Source: Sphingobium fuliginis (GTDB lineage Bacteria > Pseudomonadota > Alphaproteobacteria > Sphingomonadales > Sphingomonadaceae). Taken from it: a stretch of DNA of 64,000 bases. The stretch spans positions 1-64,000 of the forward strand of contig NZ_SEON01000001.1 in assembly GCF_004152845.1 (NCBI RefSeq), read 5' to 3'. This document shows, piece after piece, positions 19,890 to 28,704 of this stretch. Numbering within the stretch: position 1 is the first letter of the stretch; each line of letters starts with the position of its first letter. Position numbers and translations under genes: made by a program. Below the pieces are notes generated by a model. That model had not been told where the DNA came from, searched no databases, and saw only the letters and a program-made list of their open reading frames with translations.

Positions 19890-20384
19890 ATGAAAAATCA
19901 GCCGACGACGATCGAAATGGACGAGTTCGATCGGAAGATCGTCGCCGCCCTGGTCGAGGATGGCCGCATGACAGTCACCGATCTTGCCCAGACGGTGGGC
20001 CTGTCCAAGACGCCCTGTCAGGTTCGCCTGCGTCGCCTCATCGACACCGGGGTGATCCGCGGGTTTCGCGCCATCGTCGATCCCGCGAAGCTGGGCATGG
20101 ACCATGTCGCCTTTGCGGAGGTGAAGCTGTCCGACACGCGCGAAAAGGCGCTGGATGAGTTCAATGCCGCCGTCCGCCGCATTCCCGAGGTCGAGGAATG
20201 CCATATGATCGCCAGCAGCTTCGATTATCTGCTGAAGGTGAGGACCGCCGACATCCGCCGTTACCGCGCCGTGCTGGGCGAGAAGATCTCCAGCCTGCCC
20301 CATGTCGCCAGCACCTCCACCTATGTCGCGATGGAAACCGTGCTGGATGCGGGCGGCCATCCCCGGAACAGGGGCCGCGCCTGA
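19890..20384 (+). CDS. Lrp/AsnC family transcriptional regulator
   Basis: Predicted 164 aa. The N-terminal winged helix-turn-helix (about residues 10-60: DEFDRKIVAALVEDGRMTVT, then LAQTVGLSKTPCQVRLRRL) is followed by the ligand-sensing RAM domain (about 70-150, GMDHVAFAEVKLS ... EVEECHMIASSFDYLLKVRT). The family binds DNA as dimers or octamers in response to amino acids. No gene for amino-acid catabolism is directly adjacent; the nearest candidate target is the bkd operon about 1.7 kb away on the other strand. An upstream ATG at 19848 is possible, but the helix-turn-helix spacing favours 19890. Confidence 0.92.
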   Translation: MKNQPTTIEMDEFDRKIVAALVEDGRMTVTDLAQTVGLSKTPCQVRLRRLIDTGVIRGFRAIVDPAKLGMDHVAFAEVKLSDTREKALDEFNAAVRRIPEVEECHMIASSFDYLLKVRTADIRRYRAVLGEKISSLPHVASTSTYVAMETVLDAGGHPRNRGRA

Positions 20385-20450
20385 CCGGTCCGGAAGCGGG
20401 TTGGAGGATTTTGCTTAGTATCGGGCGAGCTTCCCGTTACCATTACGCCC

Positions 20451-21497
20451 ATGGAACCGAGAAGCTCTAGGCGGCAGCGCAACGCCCCTACCATCAATGA
20501 TGTTGCGAAACATGCGGGTGTGTCGCCCATGACGGTGTCCCGCGTCATCAACGGCGAACAGATCGTGAGAAGCGCCACCAAGGAAAAGGTGGAAGCGGCC
20601 ATCGCCGCGCTCAACTATTCGCCCAGCGCCGCCGCGCGCAGTCTGGCGGGCGGGGACGAAACCCGTATCGGCCTGCTCTACAGCAACCCGTCGGCCTCCT
20701 ATCTGAGCGAATTCCTGGTCGGCAGCCTGGACCAGGCGAGCCGCAGCGGGGTCGATCTGGTGGTGGAGAAATGGGATGAGGAAACCGCCATCGACACGGT
20801 GGTCGACCATCTGTTGCGCGGCCGGATCAACGGAGTCATCCTTCCGCCCCCATTGTGCGATCATCAGGCCATGAAGGATGCGCTGAAGGCGGCGGACATC
20901 GTCGCGGTCGCGGTCGCCACCGGGGAAGCGCCCGCAGACATGTCGGCCGTCAGCATCGACGACCATGCCGCGGCGCTGGCGATGACGCGCCATCTGATCG
21001 CGCTGGGCCACCGCCGCATCGGCTTCATCAAGGGCCACCCGAACCAGAGCGCCAGCCAACGCCGGTTCGAAGGCTATGGCGATGCGCTGGCGGAGGCGGG
21101 TATCGAGCTGGACGAGACGCTGGTCGAGCAGGGTTATTTCACCTATCGCTCCGGACTGGATGCGGCGGAACGCATTCTGGCGCTGCCCGAGCCGCCGACC
21201 GCGATATTCGCCAGCAATGACGACATGGCGGCGGCGGCCGTCGCCATCGCCCATCGCAGCGGACTGGACGTGCCGGGCGACCTGACCGTCTGCGGCTTCG
21301 ACGATACGTCGCTGGCGACCACGATCTGGCCTGAACTGACGACGATCCGCCAGCCGATCAGCGCCATGTCACGTGCCGCCGTCGAATTGCTGGTGCGGCA
21401 GATCAAGGCGCGCAAGGGCAAGTCGGGGGAAAAGCCTTCGCATCTGCTGCTCGATTATGAGCTGATCCGGCGGCAGTCGGACGCCGTTCCGCATTGA
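20451..21497 (+). CDS. LacI family transcriptional regulator
   Basis: Predicted 348 aa. The N-terminal LacI helix-turn-helix is TINDVAKHAGVSPMTVSRVI at about residues 14-33, with the hinge helix YSPSAAARSLAGG at about 61-73. A periplasmic-binding-protein-like core follows (IGLLYSNPSASYLSEFL, INGVILPPPL, GHRRIGFIKG, AIFASNDDMAAAAV, CGFDDTSLATTIWPELTTIRQP). The hinge and core suggest a sugar-responsive repressor. It is not next to catabolic genes. The xyl cluster 6 kb away has a LacI-type operator, so it is a candidate regulator, but that is inference. It is followed by a converging terminator shared with purB. Confidence 0.92.
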   Translation: MEPRSSRRQRNAPTINDVAKHAGVSPMTVSRVINGEQIVRSATKEKVEAAIAALNYSPSAAARSLAGGDETRIGLLYSNPSASYLSEFLVGSLDQASRSGVDLVVEKWDEETAIDTVVDHLLRGRINGVILPPPLCDHQAMKDALKAADIVAVAVATGEAPADMSAVSIDDHAAALAMTRHLIALGHRRIGFIKGHPNQSASQRRFEGYGDALAEAGIELDETLVEQGYFTYRSGLDAAERILALPEPPTAIFASNDDMAAAAVAIAHRSGLDVPGDLTVCGFDDTSLATTIWPELTTIRQPISAMSRAAVELLVRQIKARKGKSGEKPSHLLLDYELIRRQSDAVPH

Positions 21498-21554
21498 CGG
21501 CTTTTCCGTCATGAGGGCCGGGTTCTAGCGCGGCAGCGATCCACCAGGGCTGCA

Positions 21555-21582
21555 CCGTGCTCCTGCTTTCACAGGATCACGG
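21555..21582. repeat. degenerate copy of the CCGTGCTCC hairpin repeat
   Basis: CCGTGCTCCTG and CAGGATCACGG flank a 6-nt loop, with one mismatch in 11 pairs. It shares CCGTGCTCCTG exactly with the hairpin at 149-176. It lies between the LacI-type gene and purB. Confidence 0.5.
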
Positions 21583-21588
21583 AACCGG

Positions 21589-21615
21589 CAGGCCCGGCAC
21601 GGCTTGCCGGGCCTG
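21589..21615. terminator. bidirectional hairpin between lacI-type gene and purB
   Basis: CAGGCCCGGCA pairs perfectly with TGCCGGGCCTG (11 bp) across a 5-nt loop, 8 bp from the purB stop, between two convergent genes. T-tracts are weak on both sides (TTCGATCC on plus), so it is a probable rather than certain terminator. Confidence 0.55.
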
Positions 21616-21622
21616 TTCGATC

Positions 21623-22936
21623 CTATTCCCCGAATACCCGGCGGAAGATCGTGTCGACCTGGCGGAAGTGATAGTCGAGGTTGAACTTCTCTTCGATCTG
21701 CTCCGCCGTGAGGGCGACCGCGACGTCGGGGTCGGCCTTCAGCAATTCCATCAGCGATAGCTGGCCGTCCGATTCCCAGACCTTCATCGCGTTGCGCTGG
21801 ACATAGCGGTAGCTGTCCTCCCGCGAGACGCCCGCCTGCGTCAGCGCCAGCAGCACCCGCTGCGAGTGGACCAGGCCGCCCATCTTGTCGAGATTCTTCA
21901 TCATCCGCTCAGGGTAGACGAGCAGCTTGTCGATGACGCCCGTCAGCCGGCCCAGCGCGAAGTCGAGCGTGATGGTGGCGTCGGGACCGATATAGCGCTC
22001 GACCGACGAGTGCGAAATGTCGCGCTCATGCCATAGCGCCACATTCTCCATCGCCGGCAAGGCATAGCTGCGCACCATGCGGGCAAGGCCGGTCAAATTC
22101 TCGGTCAGCACCGGATTGCGCTTGTGCGGCATGGCGGAACTGCCCTTCTGGCCGGGCGAGAAATATTCCTCCGCCTCCAGCACCTCGGTGCGCTGAAGGT
22201 GGCGGACCTCGACGGCGAGCCGCTCGATGGAGGAGGCGATCACGCCCAGCGTGGCGAAGAACATCGCATGGCGGTCGCGCGGGATGACCTGCGTCGACAC
22301 CGGCTCGATGGCAAGGCCCAGCTTTTCCGCGACATGTTCCTCGACGCGGGGGTCGATATTGGCGAAGGTGCCGACCGCGCCGGAAATGGCGCAGGTCGCG
22401 ACTTCGGCACGGGCGGCGATCAGGCGCGCCTTGCAGCGGCTGAACTCCGCATAGGCCTCTGCCATTTTAAGGCCGAAGGTCACCGGCTCCGCATGGATGC
22501 CATGGCTGCGGCCGATGGTCGGGGTCAGCTTATGCTCATAGGCCCGGCGCTTGATGACCTCCAGCAGCTTGTCGAGATCCTCGATCAACAGGTCGGCGGC
22601 GCGGCTCAACTGCACGGCCAGGCAGGTATCGAGCACATCGCTGGACGTCATGCCCTGGTGCATGAAGCGGGCTTCGTCGCCCACCTGCTCCGCAACCCAG
22701 GTCAGGAAGGCGATGACGTCATGCTTGGTCACGGCCTCGATCGCGTCGATGGCCGGCACGTCGATCGCGGGGTTGGTCGCCCACCAGTCCCAGAGCGCCT
22801 TGGCCGCGGATGCCGGCACGACGCCCAGTTCGCCCAGCTTTTCGGTCGCATGCGCCTCAATCTCGAACCAGATTTTGAAGCGGGCTTCCGGCTCCCAAAG
22901 GGCGGTCATTTGCGGGCGGGCGTAACGGGGGACCAT
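21623..22936 (-). CDS. purB: adenylosuccinate lyase
   Basis: Predicted 437-aa lyase of purine synthesis acting at two steps: SAICAR to AICAR plus fumarate, and adenylosuccinate to AMP plus fumarate. The N-terminal MVPRYARPQMTALWEPEARF, the catalytic-His segment GRSHGIHAEPVTFGLKMA, GAVGTFANIDP and the signature loop GSSAMPHKRNP (flexible Ser loop) are complete. Length is normal for the alphaproteobacterial type. It is on the minus strand, converging with the LacI-type regulator. Confidence 0.96.
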   Translation of the reverse strand: MVPRYARPQMTALWEPEARFKIWFEIEAHATEKLGELGVVPASAAKALWDWWATNPAIDVPAIDAIEAVTKHDVIAFLTWVAEQVGDEARFMHQGMTSSDVLDTCLAVQLSRAADLLIEDLDKLLEVIKRRAYEHKLTPTIGRSHGIHAEPVTFGLKMAEAYAEFSRCKARLIAARAEVATCAISGAVGTFANIDPRVEEHVAEKLGLAIEPVSTQVIPRDRHAMFFATLGVIASSIERLAVEVRHLQRTEVLEAEEYFSPGQKGSSAMPHKRNPVLTENLTGLARMVRSYALPAMENVALWHERDISHSSVERYIGPDATITLDFALGRLTGVIDKLLVYPERMMKNLDKMGGLVHSQRVLLALTQAGVSREDSYRYVQRNAMKVWESDGQLSLMELLKADPDVAVALTAEQIEEKFNLDYHFRQVDTIFRRVFGE

Positions 22937-23188
22937 CGGGCGAATCCTGCGTGCATGAGTTGAATGTCGCTGCGCCGCCTAGCAGCACCGCCTTTCCGGG
23001 GCAAATCGACCGCAAGGACAGGGCAGGAAGCACCGCTTTCCCGTACTTCATCCCATTAATGGCAGGATCGGGCGGCGAAACGACGCGAATCGGAAGATGA
23101 GTGGAGCGGCATGAACAAAAAGTCAGGAACCACATGTTTTATCTGGCTATTACTCCATGTGAAATACGGACGATCGGTTCTGGAGCAG

Positions 23189-23581
23189 ATGATGATCCGC
23201 GCATTTCTTCTGACGGGCGCCCTCCTGGCCGCAACGCCCGCCCTTGCGCAGGCGGGGGCAGCCGCGCCGCAGGAAGCCGCTCCGGCCTCGCCGCAGGGGA
23301 ATGAGGCCCAGCCCGCGACGCCGGGCGATGCGGTCGCATCCATCGTCGATACGGAATTTCCGGCCTATGACCAGAATCATGACGGGCAGCTCGACAAGGC
23401 GGAATTTTCGCGCTGGATGGTGGCGCTCAAGGATCAGGAGCTGAAGGCGACGGGCCAGTCCCTTCCGCCCGCCGAAGTGACCGCCTGGGCCGACGGCGCC
23501 TTCGTCACCGCCGACGCGGACAAGAGCATGTCGGTCAGCAAGCCGGAACTGATCGCCTATCTGAGCGGCAGCGCGGCATAG
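23189..23581 (+). CDS. secreted EF-hand protein
   Basis: Predicted 130 aa with a signal peptide (MMIRAFLLTGALLAATPALA) and an Ala/Pro/Gln-rich spacer. The mature part has one canonical EF-hand loop, DQNHDGQLDKAEF (residues about 61-73), and a second weaker one, DADKSMSVSKPEL, near the C-terminus. It is likely a periplasmic Ca2+-binding protein, a type frequent in sphingomonads; its partner is unknown. The ATG at 23189 has TGGAG just upstream and directly gives a signal peptide; the in-frame ATG at 23111 would block it. A strong terminator follows. Confidence 0.82.
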   Translation: MMIRAFLLTGALLAATPALAQAGAAAPQEAAPASPQGNEAQPATPGDAVASIVDTEFPAYDQNHDGQLDKAEFSRWMVALKDQELKATGQSLPPAEVTAWADGAFVTADADKSMSVSKPELIAYLSGSAA

Positions 23582-23630
23582 GATAATTCCCCGTCCGAGC
23601 GGGGACAGAGCCCTGGAAGGGTCGCATCAT

Positions 23631-23670
23631 GAGGCGGCATGGAGCGAAGGCCATGCCGCCTCCTTTTTTT
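23631..23670 (+). terminator. Rho-independent terminator of the EF-hand gene
   Basis: GAGGCGGCATGG pairs perfectly with CCATGCCGCCTC (12 bp, 8-nt loop) and is followed by CTTTTTTT, 50 bp after the stop. Confidence 0.9.
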
Positions 23671-23690
23671 CCGCTTTGCCGGAGGGAGCT

Positions 23691-23879
23691 TCAGCCCCGT
23701 TTCTTGTTCGCGTAGAGCAGCGCCGCGACGATGGCGGCCGATCCTATGCCGACGGCCGTTCCCATCCAGACCGCCTTGCCCGCCGATTTACGCGCTGCGG
23801 AGGCCATGTCGGACGTCTCGGCGGTGGAGGCAGGGGCGGCGGCGGCGCTATCGGGCGCTTCTTCGGTCGGCTTCGTCAT
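23691..23879 (-). CDS. small single-helix membrane protein
   Basis: Predicted 62 aa. An Ala/Ser/Glu-rich N-terminus (TEEAPDSAAAAPASTAETSD) precedes one transmembrane helix (VWMGTAVGIGSAAIVAALLYA) and a short basic tail NKKRG, giving a probable N-out or N-in single-pass orientation. I do not recognise the family. Low-complexity composition means the start is uncertain, but an ATG at 23879 gives a compact gene. It lies tail-to-tail with the EF-hand gene. Confidence 0.55.
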   Translation of the reverse strand: MTKPTEEAPDSAAAAPASTAETSDMASAARKSAGKAVWMGTAVGIGSAAIVAALLYANKKRG

Positions 23880-24039
23880 GGTGATTCCCGATATGCAACA
23901 AAGCACAGGCGCAGAAAAGGCGAATGCGGCAAAAATCCGCCCAAGCGCCGTGTGGGACGCGGGAACCGACTCTCCCTTCGCACCGATGCGACAGCAAAAA
24001 TCCGGAGCGTGCGGCCCCCGTCGGATGACGCAGGCCGCC

Positions 24040-26535
24040 CTAATGCGCCGGCAGCGGCTGATGCGCCTCGCCCCAGCCGCGCAGGTCCCGCGAAGAGGCG
24101 CGGTCCAGCAGGACGGCGGCATCCTTCACCGTGAAGTGCGCGGCGCTGTCGATCCCGTCCAGCTCTTCCCAAGTGACGGGGGCGGCGACGGAAGCCGGCT
24201 CGCGGGCGCGCACCACATAGGGCAGCACAGCCGTCGCGCCGCGCTGGTTGCGCAGCCAGTCGATGAAGATGCGGCCCTTGCGCTTCGCCTTGCTCATCGT
24301 CGCGGTGAAGCGGTCCGGTTCCTGGGTGGCGAGGGCGCGGGCGAAGCGGTCCGCGAAATCCTTGACCTCCGGCCATTGCGCCTGCGGCGTCAGCGGCACG
24401 ACGACGTGGATGCCCTTGCCGCCGGACAGCATGGCGAAGCTGGTGAGGCCCAGATCCTCCAGCGCCCGCCGGATGTCCCGCGCGGCCTTCTTCACATCCT
24501 CAAAGTCCAGCCCCTCGTCGGGATCGAGGTCGAAGATCATGCGATCCGGCCGCTCCACATCCGCGACACTGGACCCCCAGCCATGAAATTCGATCGCGCC
24601 CATCTGGACGCAGGCCAACAATCCCTCGCTATCCTCGATATAGAGATAATCCTCCTCATTCCCTTCCTTCTCGCGGATCGGGACATGTTTGACATGATCG
24701 CCGAAGCTGCCGCTGTCATGCTTCTGGAAGAAGCATTTTTTCGCCCGGCCCTGCGGACAGCGGACCAGGCTGATCGGCCGGCGGACGATCCAGGGCAGCA
24801 TCGCCGCGCCCATGCGGGCGTAATAATCGGCCAGCTCGCCCTTGGTGATCTTCGCCTCCGGAAAGATCAGCCGGTCGGGATTGCTGATCCGGATCGAGCT
24901 ATGGGCTTCGGGCGTCGGCATGGCTTCCTCGCGTCGAACGTCGCCGGCTGCCTTGTCCTCGCGCAGGCCAAGGAAGCTGGCATGGCGGACGATATGCTCC
25001 GCCGTGAATTCGGCAAAGGCGATTTCAGCGACCAGATCGGGGCGGACCCATTGGGCGCCTTTGCTTTCGCTGCGCGGCACGCTGAGCGCGGCGGCCTTGC
25101 GCCCGCGCTTGCCCAGGGCGGCGATCAGTCCGGCGCTGTTGGCCGCGTTGAAGCCCGTGCCGACCTTTCCCGCATAGACCAGGCCATCCCCTTCCCGTTG
25201 GCCAAGCAGCAGGTTGCGGATGGACCGGCCGCTGGCGCTGCTGGGAGTCCAGCCGACGATGACGAATTCCTGACGGCGGGTGCATTTGACCTTCAGCCAG
25301 TTCTTCGTGCGCGCGCCGCGATAGGCGGCGTCGGCGCGCTTGGAAATAATCCCCTCCTGCCCGGCGCCGCACATGGCGTGGAACAGCTTTTCCCCGGCGC
25401 CGACGACATGATCGCCGACATGGACATGGGCGGAACCCTCCCCCAACAGGCCGGCCAGCTTTTCCTTGCGGCCGATATTGGGCATGGCGGTCAGATCCTG
25501 CCCGTCCAGATGCAGCAGGTCGAAGGCGAACAGGTGCAGCGCCGCCTTTCCCTCTCCCTTCAACACCTGTTGAAGCGTGGAGAAATCCGGATTCCCATCG
25601 CTGCCGGGGGCGACGATTTCGCCATCGATCAGGGCGGCGGGCAGGTTCATCGCCCCGATTTCCGCCGGCAACGGCGCAAACCGATCCGTCCAGTCGAGGC
25701 CCGACCGCGTAAAGATCTTGACCTTCCCGCCCGATACGGAAACCAGACAGCGATACCCGTCATATTTGATCTCGTGCATCCAGCCATTGCCCGTGGGCAC
25801 GGCATCGACCAGCGTCGCCAGTTGCGGCGGCCGGAAGGCCGGCATGCGGCCCGTCCCTGCCTTGGCGCGCCTTTTCGCCGGGACGGCGCGGTCGGCCTGC
25901 GCCATCGCCGCGTCAAAGGCTTTTCCCCTCTTCCCCTTCAGCGACATGGGCGGCGTGCCGGCGGCGATTTCCGCCATGGTGCGACCGCTCCTGATGCTCG
26001 TCAGCTCGCGCGCGGTCAGTTCGTCCGCGCTGCCGGCATGGGCATCCTCGATCTTGCGCAGCAGCCAGTTTTCTCCCTTTTCCCTGCCCCGCGGCTTCAG
26101 TCGGATCAGCAGCCATTCGCCCCGCATCCGCTGCCCGTGCAGGATGAAATGGAGATGCCCTTTTTCGATGTCGCTCGCGCTCTTGCCCGGAACGGGTTCC
26201 CATGTGCCCTCGTCCCAGAGCATCACGGTGCCGCCGCCATATTCCCCCTTGGGAATGGTCCCCTCGAACGTCGCATAGGACAGCGGATGATCCTCCGTGC
26301 GGACGGCCAGCCGCTTGTCCGCGGGATCGATGCTGGGGCCGCGCGTCACTGCCCAGCTCTTGAGCACGCCATCCATTTCCAGGCGGAAGTCGTAATGCAG
26401 GCGGGTCGCATCGTGCTTCTGCACGATGAAGCCGTTGCCATTGCCGTGGCTGCGTCCGCGCTTGCCCGCCGGCTCGCGGGTGCGGGTGAAATCGCGCTTG
26501 CGGTTATAGGTGCTGAGCGGATCGGCATCGGCCAT
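24040..26535 (-). CDS. ligD: DNA ligase D (NHEJ)
   Basis: Predicted 831-aa multifunctional NHEJ enzyme with domains in the order phosphoesterase, ligase, polymerase. Phosphoesterase (about 30-150): His41, His47, Asp49, Arg51, His83 and Tyr87 match the metal and phosphate residues of Pseudomonas LigD with a one-residue offset. Ligase (about 230-530): nucleotidyl-transfer Lys257 in HEIKYDGYR, with LIDGEIV and GIISKR motifs. Polymerase (about 545-820): DLDPDEG at 669-675 and SGGKGIHV at 704-711. It repairs double-strand breaks with Ku, whose gene ends 3 bp upstream. Confidence 0.96.
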   Translation of the reverse strand: MADADPLSTYNRKRDFTRTREPAGKRGRSHGNGNGFIVQKHDATRLHYDFRLEMDGVLKSWAVTRGPSIDPADKRLAVRTEDHPLSYATFEGTIPKGEYGGGTVMLWDEGTWEPVPGKSASDIEKGHLHFILHGQRMRGEWLLIRLKPRGREKGENWLLRKIEDAHAGSADELTARELTSIRSGRTMAEIAAGTPPMSLKGKRGKAFDAAMAQADRAVPAKRRAKAGTGRMPAFRPPQLATLVDAVPTGNGWMHEIKYDGYRCLVSVSGGKVKIFTRSGLDWTDRFAPLPAEIGAMNLPAALIDGEIVAPGSDGNPDFSTLQQVLKGEGKAALHLFAFDLLHLDGQDLTAMPNIGRKEKLAGLLGEGSAHVHVGDHVVGAGEKLFHAMCGAGQEGIISKRADAAYRGARTKNWLKVKCTRRQEFVIVGWTPSSASGRSIRNLLLGQREGDGLVYAGKVGTGFNAANSAGLIAALGKRGRKAAALSVPRSESKGAQWVRPDLVAEIAFAEFTAEHIVRHASFLGLREDKAAGDVRREEAMPTPEAHSSIRISNPDRLIFPEAKITKGELADYYARMGAAMLPWIVRRPISLVRCPQGRAKKCFFQKHDSGSFGDHVKHVPIREKEGNEEDYLYIEDSEGLLACVQMGAIEFHGWGSSVADVERPDRMIFDLDPDEGLDFEDVKKAARDIRRALEDLGLTSFAMLSGGKGIHVVVPLTPQAQWPEVKDFADRFARALATQEPDRFTATMSKAKRKGRIFIDWLRNQRGATAVLPYVVRAREPASVAAPVTWEELDGIDSAAHFTVKDAAVLLDRASSRDLRGWGEAHQPLPAH

Positions 26536-26538
26536 GGG

Positions 26539-27441
26539 TCAGGCCCGTTTTCGGCTGGCCGGCTTGGCGGGGGTCTTTCGCGTCGTGGCCTTGGCGGGCG
26601 CCTTGGCGGCAGGCGCCTTCTTCGCCGCCGGTTTCGCGGCGGAAGAAGCCGCGCCGGAACCGACCGACTTCTTGAGCGCCGCCATCAGGTCGATCACATT
26701 GCTGCCGCGCGGAGCCGCGCCCTCCTCTTCCTCCTCTATGACGCGGCGGCCCTTCGACTTCTTCTTCTTTTCGATCAGCCTTTCCAGCGCGTCCACATAG
26801 CGGTCGTGGAAGCTGTCGGGCTTGAAGGGCGCGGTCTTCTTCTCGATCAGCGTCTCGGCAAGGTCGAGCAGCTCCGCATCGGGCTTCGCATCCTCTATGT
26901 CGCGGAAATAGCTCTGGGCGCGGTTCACCTCATCGGCATAGCGCAGCGTTTCCAGAACCATGCCCCGGCCGCAAGGCTTCAGCGAGACGATATATTCCCG
27001 GCCCCGCATGGCAAGCTGGCCCAGCCCGACCTTCTTCGTCCGCCGCAGCGCCTCCCGCAGGACGATGAAGGCTTCCTCCGCCAGATCGTCGGCGGGCACG
27101 ACATAATAGGGCCGCTCATAATAGAGGACATCGATCTCGCTGGCGTCGACGAACTGGGTGAGTTCGAGCGTCTTCTTGCTCTCCAGCTTCACCGCGTCGA
27201 TCTCGTCGGGCTGGAGCAGCACATAGTCGCCCTTGGACAGCTCATAGCCCTTGACGATGTCCTCCGGATCGACCGGGCCCAGGCCGGGAACGGTCTTTTC
27301 ATAACGGACGCGCTTGCCGCTGGGCTGGTGTATCTGGTGGAAGGCGATCTGCGCGCCGGACTTGGTGGCGGCATAGATCTCCACCGGAATGGATACCAGC
27401 GCCAGACGAATCTGCCCCTGCCAATATGCGCGAGCGGCCAT
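26539..27441 (-). CDS. ku: non-homologous end-joining protein Ku
   Basis: Predicted 300-aa bacterial Ku, a homodimeric ring that binds DNA ends and recruits LigD. The N-terminal AYWQGQIRLALVSIPVEIYAA and IAFHQIHQPSGKRVRYEK, then VKGYELSKGDYVLLQPDEID, are the core beta-barrel. The C-terminal 45 residues are Lys/Ala/Pro-rich (KKAPAAKAPAKATTRK), a basic tail common in bacterial Ku that aids DNA binding. The ATG at 27441 has AAGGAGG upstream. It is operonic with ligD and divergent from the xyl cluster. Confidence 0.95.
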   Translation of the reverse strand: MAARAYWQGQIRLALVSIPVEIYAATKSGAQIAFHQIHQPSGKRVRYEKTVPGLGPVDPEDIVKGYELSKGDYVLLQPDEIDAVKLESKKTLELTQFVDASEIDVLYYERPYYVVPADDLAEEAFIVLREALRRTKKVGLGQLAMRGREYIVSLKPCGRGMVLETLRYADEVNRAQSYFRDIEDAKPDAELLDLAETLIEKKTAPFKPDSFHDRYVDALERLIEKKKKSKGRRVIEEEEEGAAPRGSNVIDLMAALKKSVGSGAASSAAKPAAKKAPAAKAPAKATTRKTPAKPASRKRA

Positions 27442-27516
27442 GAGCGTGCTGCCTCCTTTTTCAGGAGGAAATGCGCGGGCGATGGGGCGGTTCCGCGGCT
27501 ACGACTCCCAGCACCC

Positions 27517-27553
27517 TTGACTTCGACCGCCAGTCGTGGTGGTAGCGCTATCA
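27517..27553 (+). promoter_or_regulatory. xyl promoter with LacI-type operator
   Basis: A TTGACT -35-like hexamer is at 27517-27522. TGGTAGCGCTATCA (27540-27553) is a 14-bp inverted repeat centred on AGCGCT with a single mismatch. It resembles the AGCGCT-centred operators of LacI-type sugar repressors, including what I recall of Caulobacter XylR. It lies 24 bp before the xylX start, where bound repressor would block transcription. The -10 box is not clear. Confidence 0.65.
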
Positions 27554-27576
27554 ATAACGGACGTTCTTAGGAGTCG

Positions 27577-28704
27577 ATGATGCCGGGGGTCTCCACTTTG
27601 CTCGATTGCCTTCCCGCCGACTGGCGGTCTGGCCTGTTCCTTGGCCGCATGGAAACGGCGGAGGGCCCAACCCCCATATTGGTCGAAGGCGGCGTCGCCT
27701 ATGACATGAGCCGCGTCGCCCCCACTGTCGCGCAACTGGTCGAAATGCTGCCTGCCGCCAGGACAGCCAATGGTGTAGCGCTGGGCGCGCTGAATAGGCT
27801 GAACCTGCCGCTGCTGAGCCCGGTCGACCTGCAATGCGTCAAGGCCTGCGGCGTGACCTTCGCCTTTTCCGCCATCGAACGGGTGATCGAGGAACAGGCG
27901 CGCGGCGAAGCAGGCGCGGCGGCGGAAATCCGGGCGCGGCTTGAGGAGCGGGTCGGCGGGTCGATCCGCGCCGTCGTGCCGGGTTCGGCCGAGGCGGCGG
28001 CGCTCAAGCAGGCGCTGATCGAAGACGGGCTCTGGTCGCAATATCTGGAGGTCGCCATTGGCCCGGATGCGGAGGTGTTCACCAAGGCGCCGGTGCTCTC
28101 GACGGTGGGCGCGGGCGCGGAGATCGGCATCCGTTCCGATTCCAACTGGAACAATCCGGAGCCGGAGATCGTGCTGATCGTCGATGCCGGCGGCCGGACC
28201 GTCGGCGCGACGTTGGGCAACGACGTCAATCTGCGCGATCTGGAGGGTCGTTCCGCCCTGCTGCTGGGCAAGGCCAAGGACAATAATGCATCCTGTTCGC
28301 TGGGGCCGCTCGTCCGGCTGTTCGACAATGATTTCACCATCGATGACGTGCGCAACGCTGTGGTCGAACTCACCATCGACGGCCCGGAAGGCTACAGGCT
28401 GGAAGGCACCAGCAGCATGAACCAGATCAGCCGCGATCCGCTGGAACTGGTGCGTCAGACGCTTTCCGAGCATCAATATCCCGACGGTCTGGCCCTGTTC
28501 CTGGGCACGCTGTTCGCACCCGTCCAGGATCGCGACGAACCGGGACGCGGCTTCACCCACAAGGTGGGCGACATCGTCGCCATCTCCACCCCGCGCCTGG
28601 GACGGCTGGTGAACCGGGTCGTGACGTCGAAGCAGGCGGCGCCGTGGAAATTCGGACTTGCCGCGCTGATGGCCAATCTCGCCAAGCGGGGCCTGCTCGC
28701 ATGA
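27577..28704 (+). CDS. xylX: 2-keto-3-deoxy-pentonate dehydratase, FAH family
   Basis: Predicted 375-aa fumarylacetoacetate-hydrolase-fold protein. It closely resembles Caulobacter XylX, which dehydrates 2-keto-3-deoxy-D-xylonate to alpha-ketoglutarate semialdehyde in the Weimberg pathway. Shared segments include LLSPVDLQCVKACGVTFAFS, DGLWSQYLEVAIGPDAEVFTK, SDSNWNNPEPEIVLIVDAGG and GNDVNLRDLEGRSALLLGKA. PVQDRDEPGRGFTHKVGDIV is also shared. It is first of a five-gene plus-strand cluster. AGGAG precedes the ATG. The stop overlaps the next start as ATGA. L-arabinonate-derived keto acid is an alternative substrate. Confidence 0.87.
   Translation: MMPGVSTLLDCLPADWRSGLFLGRMETAEGPTPILVEGGVAYDMSRVAPTVAQLVEMLPAARTANGVALGALNRLNLPLLSPVDLQCVKACGVTFAFSAIERVIEEQARGEAGAAAEIRARLEERVGGSIRAVVPGSAEAAALKQALIEDGLWSQYLEVAIGPDAEVFTKAPVLSTVGAGAEIGIRSDSNWNNPEPEIVLIVDAGGRTVGATLGNDVNLRDLEGRSALLLGKAKDNNASCSLGPLVRLFDNDFTIDDVRNAVVELTIDGPEGYRLEGTSSMNQISRDPLELVRQTLSEHQYPDGLALFLGTLFAPVQDRDEPGRGFTHKVGDIVAISTPRLGRLVNRVVTSKQAAPWKFGLAALMANLAKRGLLA

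Noticed and set aside
20451..21497. Calling the LacI-family gene xylR
   Set aside because: It is 6 kb from the xyl cluster with unrelated genes between and no AGCGCT palindrome at its own promoter; the link is speculation.
23731..27570. 1279-codon plus-strand frame opposite ligD and ku
   Set aside because: The complementary strand holds two complete NHEJ genes; the long frame reflects codon bias and has no protein-family features.
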